Assembly (NCBI GenBank): GCA_036583965.1
Contig: JAZBQD010000030.1
Coordinates: forward strand, 111,825,804 to 111,889,803
Origin: Prunella strophiata
Taxonomy: Eukaryota; Chordata; Aves; Passeriformes; Prunellidae
Direction of reading: 5' to 3'
DNA length: 64,000 nt
Shown: positions 1-19,061 of the stretch, piece by piece
How the letters are laid out: each line of letters begins with the position of its first letter
Numbering within the stretch: the stretch's first letter is position 1
Program-made: the position numbers and the translations under genes
The notes under the pieces: generated by a model
What the model was told of the DNA's origin: nothing
Database searches by the model: none
What the model saw: the letters and a program-made list of their open reading frames with translations, nothing else

Positions 1-278
1 ATGTGCCACAGAGGTCTAATGGGACAGATGCAAAAAAAATCAGAGAAAAACAAAGGTTAAGAATTAAAAGAAAAAATTGTGCATAAAATTAAATAAAAAA
101 ATGAAAGCTTGTCTGTTCTTGTCTTAACCAAGGATGTCAGCTAAACAGACACTTTGACAGAAATCATTTGCATTTTTTGCAACTCAAAACAGCTATTTGA
201 TAAATGACTGTTAGAAGTGATTAACATCGTGTCAAACCATTTGATTGCATTTTCTATTTTTAACTATTTCCCATCTAG
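1..278 (+). other. DSCAM: DSCAM intron, 3' part only
   Basis: The window opens inside an intron. The sequence is AT-rich and no open frame resembles DSCAM. The intron ends in a short pyrimidine-rich stretch with acceptor AG at 277-278. The exon that would supply the preceding Ig domain 10 lies outside the window. Confidence 0.85.
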
Positions 279-377
279 TTCCACCAGACCAGCCAAGACT
301 CACTGTATCCAAAACTACATCTTCCTCTATCACTCTTTCCTGGATACCTGGAGACAATGGTGGCAGTTCTATCCGAG
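279..377 (+). CDS. DSCAM: DSCAM coding exon: first half of FNIII domain 5
   Basis: The exon encodes the start of the fifth fibronectin type III domain, on the extracellular side just after Ig domain 10 in the DSCAM family. The translation reads (V)[15 protein letters not shown] followed by [17 protein letters not shown], which I recognise as nearly identical to mammalian DSCAM. The SITLSW tryptophan is the conserved B-strand core residue of FNIII. Acceptor AG is at 277-278 and donor GTAATG begins at 378. The exon begins with two bases of a split Val codon and ends with the first base of a split Gly codon (phase 1 in, phase 1 out). It pairs with the next exon to complete the domain. DSCAM is a homophilic neuronal adhesion receptor that also takes part in netrin signalling. 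The close paralogue DSCAML1 is the main alternative, but the tail exons fit DSCAM. Confidence 0.95.
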
Positions 378-7003
<6,626 letters not shown>

Positions 7004-7180
7004 GTACAATCCCTCCTCTCATCAAGTCGGTTGTGCAAAGTGAGGAAGGGCTGGGAACCAACGAAGGGCTAAAGATGCTGGTGACCATCTCCTGTATCTT
7101 GGTTGGGGTCTTGCTGCTCTTTGTGATGCTGCTGATCGTGAGGAGGAGGAGGAGGGAGCAGAGGCTGAAGAGGCTGCGAG
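7004..7180 (+). CDS. DSCAM: DSCAM coding exon: juxtamembrane and transmembrane segment
   Basis: The exon encodes the short extracellular stalk ([21 protein letters not shown]), the single membrane span ([20 protein letters not shown]), and a strongly basic stop-transfer sequence ([14 protein letters not shown]). The order fixes a type I topology with the tail in the cytoplasm. The exon starts with GT, completing the Ser codon of the previous exon, and ends with the first base of Asp (phase 1-1, 177 nt). The donor is GTAAGG at 7181. The arginine cluster is the usual cytosolic anchor. In the DSCAM family the released intracellular domain can enter the nucleus, and this basic run may contribute; that is inference, not visible here. 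Confidence 0.96.
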
Positions 7181-10100
7181 GTAAGGGGGTGTCTGTGGAA
7201 CTTCTCTCTACCTGAACATGAAAATAGGAGTGGGGCTGCACGTGACCCAAGTGTGCTGGATCCAGCTGGGATCATTTTCCTGCAATACAGAGCAGAGGGT
7301 GTGTGTTTTCTCTAGAAATTCCTTCTTTTTCATTTGGTCATAAATTTCTAAAAAAAAATTATTAAGAAATACATTGTTATTATTTTGCATGTGAGGAAAG
7401 GAAAATATTTCTCATTGGTTTGCTTTCCTTTTTTTGTTGTTTGCTTGCTCCCTCGATGACCTAAAAGTTGATTGTTTTTAAAGGATGAAATCAGATGTTC
7501 CAAAGATGAGGGAATCTGAGTTTTCCAGCAGATGCTAACCATTATTTCCAAATTATAAAATGAAAATAGCCAGACTTTAGTAGCTAGATTTTAGCTGGTA
7601 GGATAGAACAGATATTCTCAGATTTGTTACCACATTTTCCCCATGATTTTTTATAATAGAACTTATACAACACTTCATTGTTCACTGACTTTTCATTGTC
7701 GCTGATCTGTATTTCCCTCTAATCCTTATTCAAATTCAGTTATTTGTTATGTGAATAAGATTTAGATCTGTGAATTCATTCAGCTTTATCATTTTTCTAG
7801 CAAAAAAAATCCCCTGGCTGAGCCACAGCCAAGTTTTTGACCCTTGCAGTCTGACACTGCTGCCCTGTAGCTTTTGCACTGGCAAAAGGTATTTTGAGAG
7901 GGTATTCCCTGAATGTATTTGGGAATAAATCTTTCAAATCCAAACCTGAATGAATAGTAAAACAATTTATCATCTGCAAAAAATAAGCCTAATTTCTGCC
8001 AGGAGCCACCAAATTGATTAGTTATTTGTATTTTAACCAAAATATGATCATGGTACCTATTAAAACCAGGGCCAACCTTTTTTTGTCCCTTTTGACCTTC
8101 AGTCTTCTCTCTCTTTTGGGTCTAATTTTGTCCTTTGTAACAACATTTTTGAGTTAAAAAAAAGACAGAGGGCATGGGCAAATTCATATATAAAGAAGGA
8201 CAACCAACCTTATGGTTTATACACAGCCCTGGAAGTCAGGACATCTGGATGCTTTTGCTTGTATAATCAGTTTTTATTCAAAACCTTATAAGCCATTTAC
8301 TTACCCAGTTTTGGGTTTTTTTCATTTAAAAAAAAAAAATGTGGTAAAGAAAAAGAAAGTGTTATCTTATCTTAGAAATACTGTGGAATTCCATCCAGTG
8401 ATGAGCAGGACAACTCAAGCCCTTTGGCTCTAGAAAATTATGTCTCTGCACATTATTTTTTCACAGTTAATTTACAAGTATTCATAGAATCTTGAGTTAC
8501 AGTCCCTTGAGGAAGGCTGATGATCACTGACCAGGGTGGCTTTTGCATAAAATAAAATTTCTCTCAACTATTTCCTCTCAGAAATGAGAAATTTAGAAAA
8601 ATATAAGAGCTTCACTTAAACACAGGCAGTGGAAAAGATTTCATCAGTACTTTTGATAAAAGAAATCAGTATTTAACTACCATTTCTGTAAAAGTTGTGT
8701 CTCACTTAGCTGAATTTGTCACACTACAGCTCGACTTCCCATCTGGTCCTGTCTTACTTCTCTAGAGTACAGAAGTTCTTTTTTGTGTCATTTTCAATCT
8801 CCAAGGATAGCCTTTCCACATGGTGGTAACCAAGTCATTTCTTAATGCTTTTAATTGGTAGATGAAACAGATTCATACATTTTCATTTTCCTCTGTTGTT
8901 TTCCCATCATTTACATCCTTAACCTTTTATCCACTGAGATCATTTGCCAGTTCTCTGATTGCTCTGCAGCAGGAAAACATTCCCTGTTGTAAGGCCTGGT
9001 TTGTGCTCTTGATGTGTGACCTTATGATCCAGATTATTTTCTTAGTGATCTGGCATTTTCCTTCCATTTTCGCTACCAAATTCTTGTTTCATTTTCAAAC
9101 TTGTATCAGATATTATTTTATTTACTCCAGACCACTGATAAATGTCCCAGACAAAAAAAAAAATTACTGAATAATGATTCAAATTTGGGTCTGAATATGT
9201 TGAAATCCATTTAAAATGGCTGCTGTGATAATTTTTGCATCATGCTACTTTCTGTTAAAATACTTTGAGTTACCAGAACTTTGTCTTAGAGAAACATAAA
9301 TATGATCTTTTACTGTTATTTAATCATATCACAGTGAGAGTTCTTTTCAATGTCATTAATTCTCAGCAAATTTTAATCTCATTAAAAAAATCCATTTTGT
9401 TTGACATGGCTGCTTGACCACAAGTCTGTATTGATTGGCCTCAATTCTCCTTTTAATTCATTTCATTAAGCTTCACTCAATTTTTTTTTTTTTTTATTAT
9501 TTTGTGCATTGCCAAAATCAGACTGATAGGACTTCAGTAATTCAGAATTTTTTTCCTCATTCTTTTTGAAGACTGATCCCATGTTTGACATTTTCTGCTC
9601 TTTTGGAGCAGAAACTTCATGTTCTAAAAGTTTTCCTGACAATAAGTATTGGTGTTCCAGAGAACTCCTTACTAAGCTCTCTAAAACAAATGTGTGCAAG
9701 TTTTTCTGATGTCCTAACTGAAAAATAAATGGTTTACTCTAGTAATTGTTGTGATTAACTTTCATACAATTTTTGAAAGGGAAATATCACATTATCCCTT
9801 GGTTTGTATGACCTGGTGGGGTTTCTTTGAGGCACAATATTCTATTTTCCTAAATCAGGACTTCCTCTAGTCTACATCAGAAAAATAATCTCCACAGTGG
9901 GACCTTGTAAAATAATTTGTGCAAATTACAGATGTAACTCTTGCTTCTGTGGCTGCAGATGTGGTTTTTTTGAACCTGTTTGACAAAGAGGAGAGGGAAT
10001 TGCAGATTTATTTGCAGTGTGCTCTGCATGCAAACATTTGTATCCCTGCTTACGGCCAATGGGTTTGAGTTCCCATTTCTGTTGAAGAACAGCAGCCTCT

Positions 10101-10807
10101 CCATTCTTGATCCTTTTACCACTTGTCTGGACAGTTAAACATTTTTCTTGCTCCTTTATAAAGAAAAGAGATTTCTCAGCAAAGTCCTGGTTTTTGCCCA
10201 GTTTAGTAGTTCCACCAGCCAGGTCACACAAGAAGGTTACTTGGCTGCTGGAGTTCATGCAGCCATTCAGGAGTTCAGCAGTTATTCTCAAAGAGAAGCC
10301 TGATGGTTCAATGCTCCTTCTGGCTATTAACCCAGCTCTGCTACTCCTGGAATGGTTTTCCCTTTGTTTTTGAGTCCAATTCCCCTTAACACAAGCAGAA
10401 AGGATCAGCACGGCGTGATAGTTCAGGAGTGGCAGGATGCAATTTAAAACTCTATCACTGTCCCTGATTTCCCAGGGGGCAAACCCAAGTGTGTTAAGAA
10501 TTTTAAAGGTGGCTGTGCCAGCAAGGAAAAGTGATGGCTGTGACTTTTTCACTGAAGTGATGCTTGGCTGGAGCAGAGATCATCCCCTTCCCTCTGTCAT
10601 CCGTGTCCCCTTCCCAAGCCCTGATTTCACCACCTCAAAACTGGAAGGTGACAGGACACAGCCAGGGATGCTGGCTTATTTTAGAAAGTATTATCAATTT
10701 GCTGATCAAAAGGGTAATGCAGGAAAAGAACATTAAATTCTCTGGTCATTGGTTTGTGACAATGGCATTTCTCCTGGAGCTGATGGTTTGGACACCTGAT
10801 GTTGTTT

Positions 10808-11310
10808 AGTGGGGTTCCCAGCCCTGGGAGGAGCTGGAGCTGCTGCAGAGAGCCCAGAGGAGGCTCCAGGATGAGCAGAGGGATGGAGCAGCTCTGCTGG
10901 CAGGAAAGGCTGGCACAGCTGGCATTGTTCACCTGCACAGGAGAAGCTTTGGGCTGAGCTCAGGGTGGCCTTGCAGGGCCTGGAGGAGCCCCAGGGAACA
11001 TGGAGAGAGACAATTTCCAGGGCATGCAGGGACAGCACACAGGGAATGGCTCCCAGTGCCAGAGGGCAGGGCTGGATGGGATCTTGGGAATGAGGAATTG
11101 TTCCCTGGCAGGGTGGGCAGGGGCTGGGCTGGAATTGCCAGAGCAGCTGTGGCTGCCCCTGGATCCCTGGCAGTGCCCAAGGCCAGGCTGGACACTGGGG
11201 CTGGAGCAGCCTGGCACAGTGGAAGGTGTCCCTGCCATGGCAGGGGTGAAACAAGATGATCTTTAAGGTGCCTTCCATCCAAACCCATTCCATTATTCTG
11301 TGATATTCAC
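10808..11310 (+). mobile_element. CR1 LINE 3' fragment, plus orientation
   Basis: The sequence runs from the gagctgctgcagagagccc region through the typical phrases ggctggacactggggctgg and ggtgtccctgccatgg to a terminal attctgtgat, the hallmark CR1 3' end. It is 5'-truncated, as almost all avian CR1 copies are. The open frames on both strands here reflect the GC-rich CR1 body and are not genes. The family is recognised from memory of the avian consensus; the subfamily is not assigned. Confidence 0.85.
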
Positions 11311-13304
11311 TTCTAGGCTTCTGGATTTTGGTTTGATGGACACAGAGGACCCCTTTATATTCCTGCCAGCTTTGTTTTGTCCCATCCCACACCAGCCTGT
11401 GTGCCCATCATTAACTCCTGCAGTTCTGCTCACCATGTGAACAATCTGCTTGGATAATTAACAAATTTAAACTCAGCTGATTGAGTTTTTTCCCTTCAGT
11501 ACTTCCTCATTCAGCTTTTGACACATTACTTGGTCTTGCTGATGCCTCATGGTATTTTTAGTGCAGGTGCACAATCTCCTGTGCATCTCTTTAACCAAGA
11601 CTCATCATGTGTTAAGGAGCCCTTTTGTGCCACGGACATGAATTGGTGTGAATTCTTTTCCAGATGCAATATGGAAATCATCTGTTTGCTGGGCAGCACC
11701 TGAGAACATGTGAGGGAGATTGTTTGCCATTTAAATGGGATAAAAAATTATGAAAAGCAAACTGAAGTACATTGTAATAATTTTCAACTTTGTCCCTTCT
11801 GATTTACTTGAGTTGTGACTTCTTTGCACAAATACCCACAGACTTCACTTAAGGAGGCAGCAATTGCTTCAAAAAGCTGCTGGCTGAATGAAAACAATAT
11901 TTGCATATTAAACCACCCTGATTATGTGTGCCAGAGGGAGAATGTGTGCACAGGGTCTTCATGCTCCTGGTGCTGCTAGAATAGCAAGAAGCATCATAAA
12001 ATTTGCTAAAAACAACCCCATTACTTGCAACCAGTGTCATTATTATTGTTGTGTTGGATTTGTTTGGCTTTTTTCTGTATTCTTCTGAAGAAATTTGTCC
12101 CTTCCTGGGTTTTTGGAAGTCAGTAACAAAACTCCTTTGGGAGCAGCAGTGTTGGTCTTTTGGTTTATTACTGATGGCAAAGATTTTGTCATCTACTAGG
12201 CACTGCCACTTCCAAGTGTTAATGGCAAAGACAATCTCATTCCAAGTGAAAAATAGGAATTCTGAGTGCCCAAAATGAATTTTTGGTTTAGATGAGACAC
12301 CTCAGATGAACCACCCTTCCCTCCACCTGGAATCTTCCATGCTTTGTGCTGGAAAGTAATGCAGGAAGGTTAAGAATGAAGGAGTGGAGCAAACAGACCT
12401 AGAGGGAGCACAGAATTACAGCTTCTCCTGTGGTGGGTGAGGAATAAAGCCTAAAAGAGTCAAGCTGGCACTGTGTCAGATAAATACAATTCAGAAAAGT
12501 GGATAAAAGGGGTTTTGCTGAGCTTTCTTAATGAATAGAAAGAGCCCTCTGCCCATTCCTTTTAAAAATTAGTACAACACAAGCTATAGAGATGTGTTAA
12601 GATGGTGGCTTGTTTCTGCCTGCATCCTTGGAATTTTAAAAGCAGGATATTTAATAGGATCACAAGTAAGGAAATTGTTGTAGGTGTTGAAGACCCAAGA
12701 AGTGATTGAGGAATAAAAAAGGTGGGATGGAGAAAACAAAGACAAATTCAGTAAATGTCTTGGCAGGTGCTGGTAGATTTACAAGAAGTAGATAAAAGAA
12801 GAAATGTAAACTTCCATATAAGAGTTGTTTGAAGACTTAGAACTTGGAATTGCTTTCTTCTCAGATTTGCTTCACTTGGTTGCACAAAAGGCTGCTTTGT
12901 TGCTGTGTGATAAACTTAAGGACTTGAGAATCAGCGTTTTAAGTGAGTTTGTTTAGCAGCAGACTGCAGGAGAACAAAGCAGAGCTGCCTGTTTTTGTTG
13001 GATGATACCACAGAAATTAGTGTATTAAGTTGATAAAGTTTTACAGAAGCCTACCTGAAAAACCAAACTTCAGCTGTGCCTTTTGAACTGATAAGTATTA
13101 AAGTAATTATAGCCCCGAAGGATTTTCTGCTAATAATAGCAGCCATGACAAGAACAGGAGGAATATTTTTCCTTCAGCAGTGTCTTATTTTGCAGGGCTG
13201 ATCCATGTGGGAATAAACCATCCTCTGTTTCATGTGTAGGCCATATCCTGAAGACCCAGCAGTAGTTTTGAATTAGTGCTAGTGGAAAAATATTTATATT
13301 TGAG

Positions 13305-13546
13305 TGCAACCAAGCAAGTTTGTTCCAGGGGAGGTTCAGGTTGGACATCAGGAGGAATTTCTGCATGAAAAGGCTGCTCAGGCCTTGGAAGGGACTGCCC
13401 AGGGAGCTTTGGAGTGCCCATCCCTGGAGGTATCAAAGGAAGGTCTGGATATGGCACTCAGAGCTCTGGGCTGGGGACAAGGTGGGCATGGGGCACAGCT
13501 GGCACTCTTGGAGGTCTTTTCCAACCTCAGGGATTCTGGGATTCTA
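13305..13546 (+). mobile_element. CR1 LINE 3' fragment, plus orientation
   Basis: CR1-like text is visible: ggttcaggttggacatcagg, a cccagggagctttgg segment, ggaggtcttttccaacctc, and the ending attctgggattct. It is a short 5'-truncated copy ending about 490 bp upstream of the 31-nt microexon. Confidence 0.85.
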
Positions 13547-14038
13547 AACTGACTCCTTGGAGCCCTCCTTTGCTCACATCTGGTGCAATTACATTTGGTT
13601 TGGAAATTACAGGTTGACAGCTGCTCATCCAGCCTGGCTTTGGCTCTTGCCCAGAGATGGATATCAAAATTCCTGTTTTCTTGCCTTCTCTTCTTCCTTC
13701 ACCTGTTCATTTGCTACCCATAGCACAAAAGAACTGAAATCCTTGTTATTTGTTAAATTGTTCCTATTTCTAATATGTTTATGTAGCTTTTTTCTAGTTA
13801 AGCTAGTGGTTACTTGTATTTCTCTTACCATCTTTGGTGCTACTGAGGAACTAAACAGGGCTGTTTGGGGCAGAAATGCAATTTTAGCAGAAGTAGGGAC
13901 TTTGAGACATTCTTTTATTCTTGCCATTGATCTAGAAACAACAGTGGTGTTACACATGGCTGATTCAAATCACTTGCTAATAATCCACCTCCCAAATAGA
14001 TTTTCATTTGTGATGACATTTCTTCTATTTTCTTCTAG

Positions 14039-14069
14039 ATGCAAAGAGTTTGGCCGAAATGCTTATGAG
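14039..14069 (+). CDS. DSCAM: DSCAM microexon (31 nt), membrane-proximal cytoplasmic tail
   Basis: This very short exon encodes (D)AKSLAEMLM(S). It starts with AT, completing an Asp codon, and ends with AG, the first two bases of Ser. It therefore goes from phase 1 to phase 2, and skipping it would shift the frame. The acceptor follows a strong T/C tract ending tcttctag, and the donor is GTAAGA at 14070. The peptide matches the mammalian DSCAM tail directly after the basic stop-transfer run. It is too short for ordinary ORF detection, and a longer overlapping open frame here is in another frame and is not DSCAM. Confidence 0.93.
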
Positions 14070-15112
14070 GTAAGAACAAATTGAATTTTATTGTATTTTT
14101 TTTAATTGAAAAATGTCTGTCAACTATAGTATCATATTTCAGAATTGTTATAGGGACAAATGGAGGAGTAAACTTTTTATTCCTAAACCCTTTTCCAAAA
14201 CACACCATTTGTCTGTCTGTTAAGAACTGTGTTGCACTGGTGGTCACACATGAGAGAAATAAGACACTTTGTGGACAGTGTGAGGGGCTACAATGATTAA
14301 AAAAATGATAACTCGTGTTAGATTAAATCATAGAAGCTATGTAGGTCCATTTGGACATTTTTCCCACTCTGAAAAACATTTTCATAATATGTATCAAAGT
14401 AATTGCTCTTCAGAGATCATCTGATTAAAGGCAATAAATTTCTGGCTGTGAATATCTCTAAACTTTGCAGCTCTGTTTATGTAATTCACTGTTGTTAGCT
14501 GCTTATACCCAAAGGTATAAAAGAGCAGGTAAATCCATTTATTATTTTTCACTTCTGTTCCATCAGCTCAGCATTCAGAAATCTAATTCAGTTGTTGAAT
14601 TGCATCATAATGACTATTCTGGCACCACAATTCTTTCAAAGATGGAAATTTCATAACTTCAATGTTTATTGTTTTGTCTAGGGAAAATACTGAACTTTAG
14701 AACCACTGCATATATTTGAAACTGGGATCACCAAGGGATTATTTTTGAGTTCAAATGAATTTTGGGTTGCTAGAAAATATTTTTTATATTCCAGCAACAA
14801 ATTTGAGAATGTCATAGATATTTCACCACACAAACCACACTCCAAACTTCCTCACCCGTGATGAACTTCACTTCTATTGTAAGAATAAACTCAGCAAAGA
14901 CATGGTGACAGATGGGTTTGGTGTAAATTCAGCTGTATGCCATCATATCTGAATAAGCCCAGTGATGGTAACAGGACTGGTCATGCAATCCAGTCCCTGG
15001 CTGCCCATGGCAGCAAACTGTGGGGTTCAGCAGCTTCAGGAACATTTGCCCTGGTGGTTTCTGGTGCCACAGGAGACAGCACAGATCAGCACACACAGCA
15101 AGTCAGTTCCCT

Positions 15113-15541
15113 TGATGCCTTGAGAAGGCTGAGCTAGAGCAGAGGCTGGACAGAGCTAAAGAATAAAGCAGGGATTTATTCAAAGGATCTCCTCCATGGA
15201 TGCACCTTGGGCAGCAGCAGAGCCCAGCCAGGGCTGCACCCAAGATGAACCAAAATGGCCCCAAAATGCACGAGCGCTCCCGGGGTCTCTGCCTTGGATC
15301 AGCTCTGCTCCATTTGCACCTTGGAGTTCATTGTCCCATTCCAGCTTTAGGTTCTCCAGTCCCATCCTGCTTGTTTTTCTCTCTCCAGCCCACGGGGTTT
15401 GTGCTCTTGGGGCTGAGATTTGGATCATTTGTCCTTGGTGCCCAGCTGGAGCAGGAATTGTTTTGTCTCCCTGCTCTGTGCACAGAGCTCACCATGCCCT
15501 CATGTGAAGCTCAGACTCACACACTAAAGCAGCACAGAATG
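15113..15541 (-). mobile_element. Solo LTR of an endogenous retrovirus (probable)
   Basis: On the plus strand the block begins tgatgccttgagaaggctga and continues through ggctggacagagctaaag, gggatttattc, aaaatggccccaaaatgc and gagcgctcccggggtctc. I recall this as a common passerine LTR. Reading the minus strand, an AATAAA polyadenylation motif lies close to the U5 end, which fits LTR architecture. No internal retroviral genes are visible next to it, so it is most likely a solo LTR. The outer boundary near 15541 and the target-site duplication are not resolved. Confidence 0.6.
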
Positions 15542-16979
15542 TGAAAAATAGAAAAACTCAAACCTGAGGCATCACCCTGAAGAAACCCAGCAGGGACCAG
15601 CTGAAACCTGTGCATGGAGACTTTCAGTCCCAGTGACAACCACTCAGAGCCCCTCTGCAAAGCTGGTAACTCCCTGCCCCAGTCCTGACTGGCTTCACAA
15701 GCCACCACTTCTGCAAGGCTGTTTCAGAGTCTTGCTCCTCTGACACTTAGAAAACTTCACCAAACTTCCAGCAGAGGTGCCCAGGTTTTACCCACTTTTT
15801 TCCTTTGCTGATGGTTACCAAATTAAGGAATTTTTATCCTCCCTGTACTCAGAGAACAGCCAGGTCTCCTTTCAGTCTTAGTTCAGAGCTGTTTTTCCAG
15901 GTAATTCACATGCCACCATCTCATTTGGCTTTTCCTTTCACCAGCATTGACACATGGTCATCAAATCAGTTCCTCTCATCTCATTTATTAACAAATAATC
16001 TCGATTTTATCACATAAGCATATTTTATATTTCTTTTCTAAAGTTTGAACAAAGGCAAATGACTGTTAAATCAGAATTTCAGAGGAAATAGGGGATATAG
16101 GCTTACACTTACAGACATGCCAGAACTGGGAACTCTCATTAGTGACAAATCTGTAAAATACCTTGAACCAAAATCTGAGCTATCCACAAACAACAGATGT
16201 TCCTGAAGATGCAGCATGTGAATAATCAAAGGATAATCAGCCCTCTCCAAAACAACAGTCACTTATGATAAAGCCCCTGATATAATTTATCTTTAAGATT
16301 TCACCAAAATCTGCCATGATAAATATATCAAGAAAGGGGTTATTTGGGGAGAAGGCAGACAAGATGATTCCCTGCTTGGTAGGAAGGTGTGAGGCCTGGA
16401 GAGAGCTCTGTGTATCTTTCCCCTTGAGGAGATTTTCATGAGTGTGTGTAAAGCAGATTAAAAATGGAGCTTTAGTCTTTGCTTTGAGAGTCACTGGCTT
16501 TGGCTGTGTAAGTCAAATGTCTGTGGAGCAGGATAAGTCAGCAGTTTAATGGGAGCTGCACAACTCATTGTTGATACCTTACACTCACAAATAAAAATCC
16601 CTGCTGTTGGATAAGCACAGCTTTTTAAGTTTCCTTTGGGTGAAAGCATCAGTTCAGCCATGCTCTTTTTAACAGTTCACTGTGAATCACTTTAGCAATT
16701 CACTGAATTTTAAAATTTTGAGCACAAGGTGAAGAATCTTTTATCCCCAAATATTCTGATTTGGTTTCCCATATGTTTTTACAACAAACTGTGGACTCTT
16801 TCAAAATGCCCAGTACAATGTGCTTGCTCTGGAAAAAGCCATTTTATCCACAGACTCAACATAAACTCTGTACTCAGACCTAAGTACCACCTGCCCAAAT
16901 ACCTGTTTTAAATAGTGACAAAAAGAGGAACTTTAGCAGAGTAAAAGAATACAGCAAATTACTGAGAATACTGAGGGAT

Positions 16980-17352
16980 TCTTCAAAATGGAGAAATCTT
17001 TGGGGAGATCTCATTGAGGCATTTTCATTTCCTGGAAGGATCTTATGAAAAGGAGAGGGACTTTTAATATGGGCAGACAGTGACAGGAAAAGGGGCAAGG
17101 GTTTTAAACTGAAAGAGGGCAGGTTTAATTCAATATTAGGAAGAAATTCTTTACTCAGAGGGCAATCAGGCAGTGGAACATGTTGTGCAGAGAAGTTGTG
17201 GACTCTTCATCCCTGGAAGTGTCCAAGGCCAGGTTGGACAGGGCTTTGATCAACCTGGGATAGTGGGAGGTGTCCCTGCCCATGGCAAGGGCTTGGAATG
17301 AGATTTTTAAGGTCTTTTCCAACCCAAGACATGATTCTGTGATTCTGTGACC
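16980..17352 (+). mobile_element. CR1 LINE 3' fragment, plus orientation
   Basis: The copy starts near ggggagatctcattgagg and includes gacaggaaaaggggcaaggg, ttttaaactgaaagagggca, a ccctggaagtgtccaaggcc segment and the double terminal octamer attctgtgattctgtga. It is a clear CR1 3' end. Confidence 0.9.
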
Positions 17353-17497
17353 CAGTCTCCTGACAAACTCCCAGTGCCTAATGATTTGGAGCTCAGAGAT
17401 TCTTTGAACCACAGGGAATTAATTCTGTTATACACAAATCCTTACAAGGGCTGATAAATAAAGAAAAGCACATGCTTATGTTTGGGAATTCTGAATG

Positions 17498-17505
<8 letters not shown>

Positions 17506-17529
<24 letters not shown>
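17506..17529 (+). repeat. Poly-A tract (24 bp)
   Basis: This is an uninterrupted run of A in the intron, about 150 bp downstream of a CR1 copy. CR1 does not normally end in poly-A, so the two are probably unrelated. Confidence 0.95.
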
Positions 17530-18389
17530 GATAGATACATTTTATTCCTTTAGAAAATTAATAATTGGACTCCTCATCCACCAGACCATTAAAATATTTT
17601 TGCCTGAATTTAGTTTAGGAAATACTTCCAACCAAGCTTCAAAAGTGAAACCTTCTTTGCCCTGTTTCCAAGCCCTAGAGGCTCTTCATTGCTGTTGGCA
17701 CTTTAGGATTTTATAACTTGAAAGCTGAGCTGTTGTGGTCTGCAAAAAAGAATTCAAAATTCCCTGAGCCAGAATGAGACAGCATCCTAATCAGCAACAA
17801 CCCCCTTGCTTCTGCCAAGTGCCTGTGCTGTGTTTGGACACCCCATGTCACTGCTGCATGCAGGAGAATTAATTAGCTCAGCAAGGAGGAGGAGAGACAG
17901 CCCACAAACCAAGAAATAACTCTCAAGAATAGCAGGGAATATTCCTGAATACAGAGAGGCCTGGGTTCCAGTTCTGGCATGGAAAACCTCCCACATATTT
18001 TGCATGCAGCTGTCCCTGGAGCCAAGGTTGGGATTGGGAATTTTCTCTTGTCAGGTGAGCAGTAAAGCTGCAAATGTGGGGAAAATTCTGCTCTTGCTCC
18101 CTGTGGTCCAAACAATGCTTCCTGTGTTGGTTGAGTACTTTCTAAAAATGGAAATACAGAGCATTCATCCTGCTGAAGAGCTCCAGCTCTGGGATTCTGG
18201 GACCTGCATTCTCTGAGCAGGAGTCTGATCCCATCCCTTTGTCTCCTGCATCCCCAGTGAGTGCAGAGGGGTGCACTGATGCATTTCCCAGACTCAGTTT
18301 ATACTGCACAGACTCTAGATGTATCTGACTCTGTGTATCCTGTAATATTGGATTACTGAAATTGGACACAAAAAGAATCCGTTTCCTTC

Positions 18390-18475
18390 TTTAAACTGAA
18401 AGAGGACAGGTTAAGATTAAATTTTAGGAAAAATTCTTTACTCAGAAGGCAGTGAGGCACTGGAATAGGTGCTCT
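18390..18475 (+). mobile_element. CR1 remnant, truncated at both ends
   Basis: The text tttaaactgaaagaggacag, attttaggaaaaattctt and tactcagaaggcagtgaggc matches the segment of the CR1 at 17100-17180. The copy lacks the usual 3' octamers, so it is broken or partly deleted. Confidence 0.7.
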
Positions 18476-18939
18476 GCATTTGCTTTACATCTTTGGGCAA
18501 GCCCAGAGCAGTCCAGCTTTCCAAGGGACTGTATTCAAGCATATTTGGCATGCAGATAAAATATTACTGTCTGATTCTCTTAACATTTCAGCAACTTGAG
18601 TGGCATCCTCTCCATGCAGAGACTTAGAGAACACCAGTGTGGAATTTATCTGCATTTGACAATACTACATGTCTTGGCAACTTTATGTGTTTAGTAAGAC
18701 CCTGTGATGACCATTCTGCTCTGATTATATGTGGAGAAAAGTCTGGAAGCCCTTGGGAGGCTCTCCTGGTATTTTGCTTCCATGATGATTGAATGAGGCA
18801 CCAGTTGTGGCCTGTTTGAATGCATTTCAAATGTCCATGTGTATGTGATGGGAGCAGCACCATCTAATCACCCAGGAGAAGAGAGACATTAAATTTGGGA
18901 TGTATAGATGGTGTTAATGCTGGGGACAACAGCAGGGAA

Positions 18940-19061
18940 AGCCAGGAGGTGAAAATCAGAGAGCTGCTCTCAGGTGGGATCCTTGTGGATCTCACCTTGG
19001 ATTTGGAGCAGAACCACTGACCACATGGCTAGAAAATTCCTCAAAAAAAGAGCTCCAGGAG
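18940..19061 (+). repeat. Left copy of a ~100-bp direct repeat flanking an LTR
   Basis: This copy contains tgtggatctcaccttggatt and ggctagaaaattcctc and ends gctccaggag. A nearly identical copy lies at 19390-19505, with only a few substitutions and small indels. The LTR-like element lies between the two. Confidence 0.9.

Larger units (their letters stand above)
7181..14038 (+). other. DSCAM: DSCAM intron (6,858 bp)
   Basis: This intron contains two CR1 fragments (about 10808-11310 and 13305-13546), a poly-T tract at about 9480-9496, and otherwise AT-rich unique sequence. A minus-strand open frame of 208 codons at 9926-10552 has no recognisable domain. The intron ends in a long T/C-rich tract with AG at 14037-14038. 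Confidence 0.8.

Noticed and set aside
8485..8540. Possible CR1 3' end (tcatagaatcttgagttaca)
   Set aside because: Only the first dozen bases fit; the following bases do not continue the CR1 pattern.
9926..10552. Minus-strand 208-codon open frame within a DSCAM intron
   Set aside because: No recognisable domain, no splice or promoter signals, and it is antisense in intronic sequence. It could be an old repeat; support is insufficient for a gene.
13557..14084. Plus-strand 175-codon open frame running over the microexon
   Set aside because: It reads the microexon in a different frame from DSCAM and its N-terminal part begins in intron just after a CR1; coincidental.
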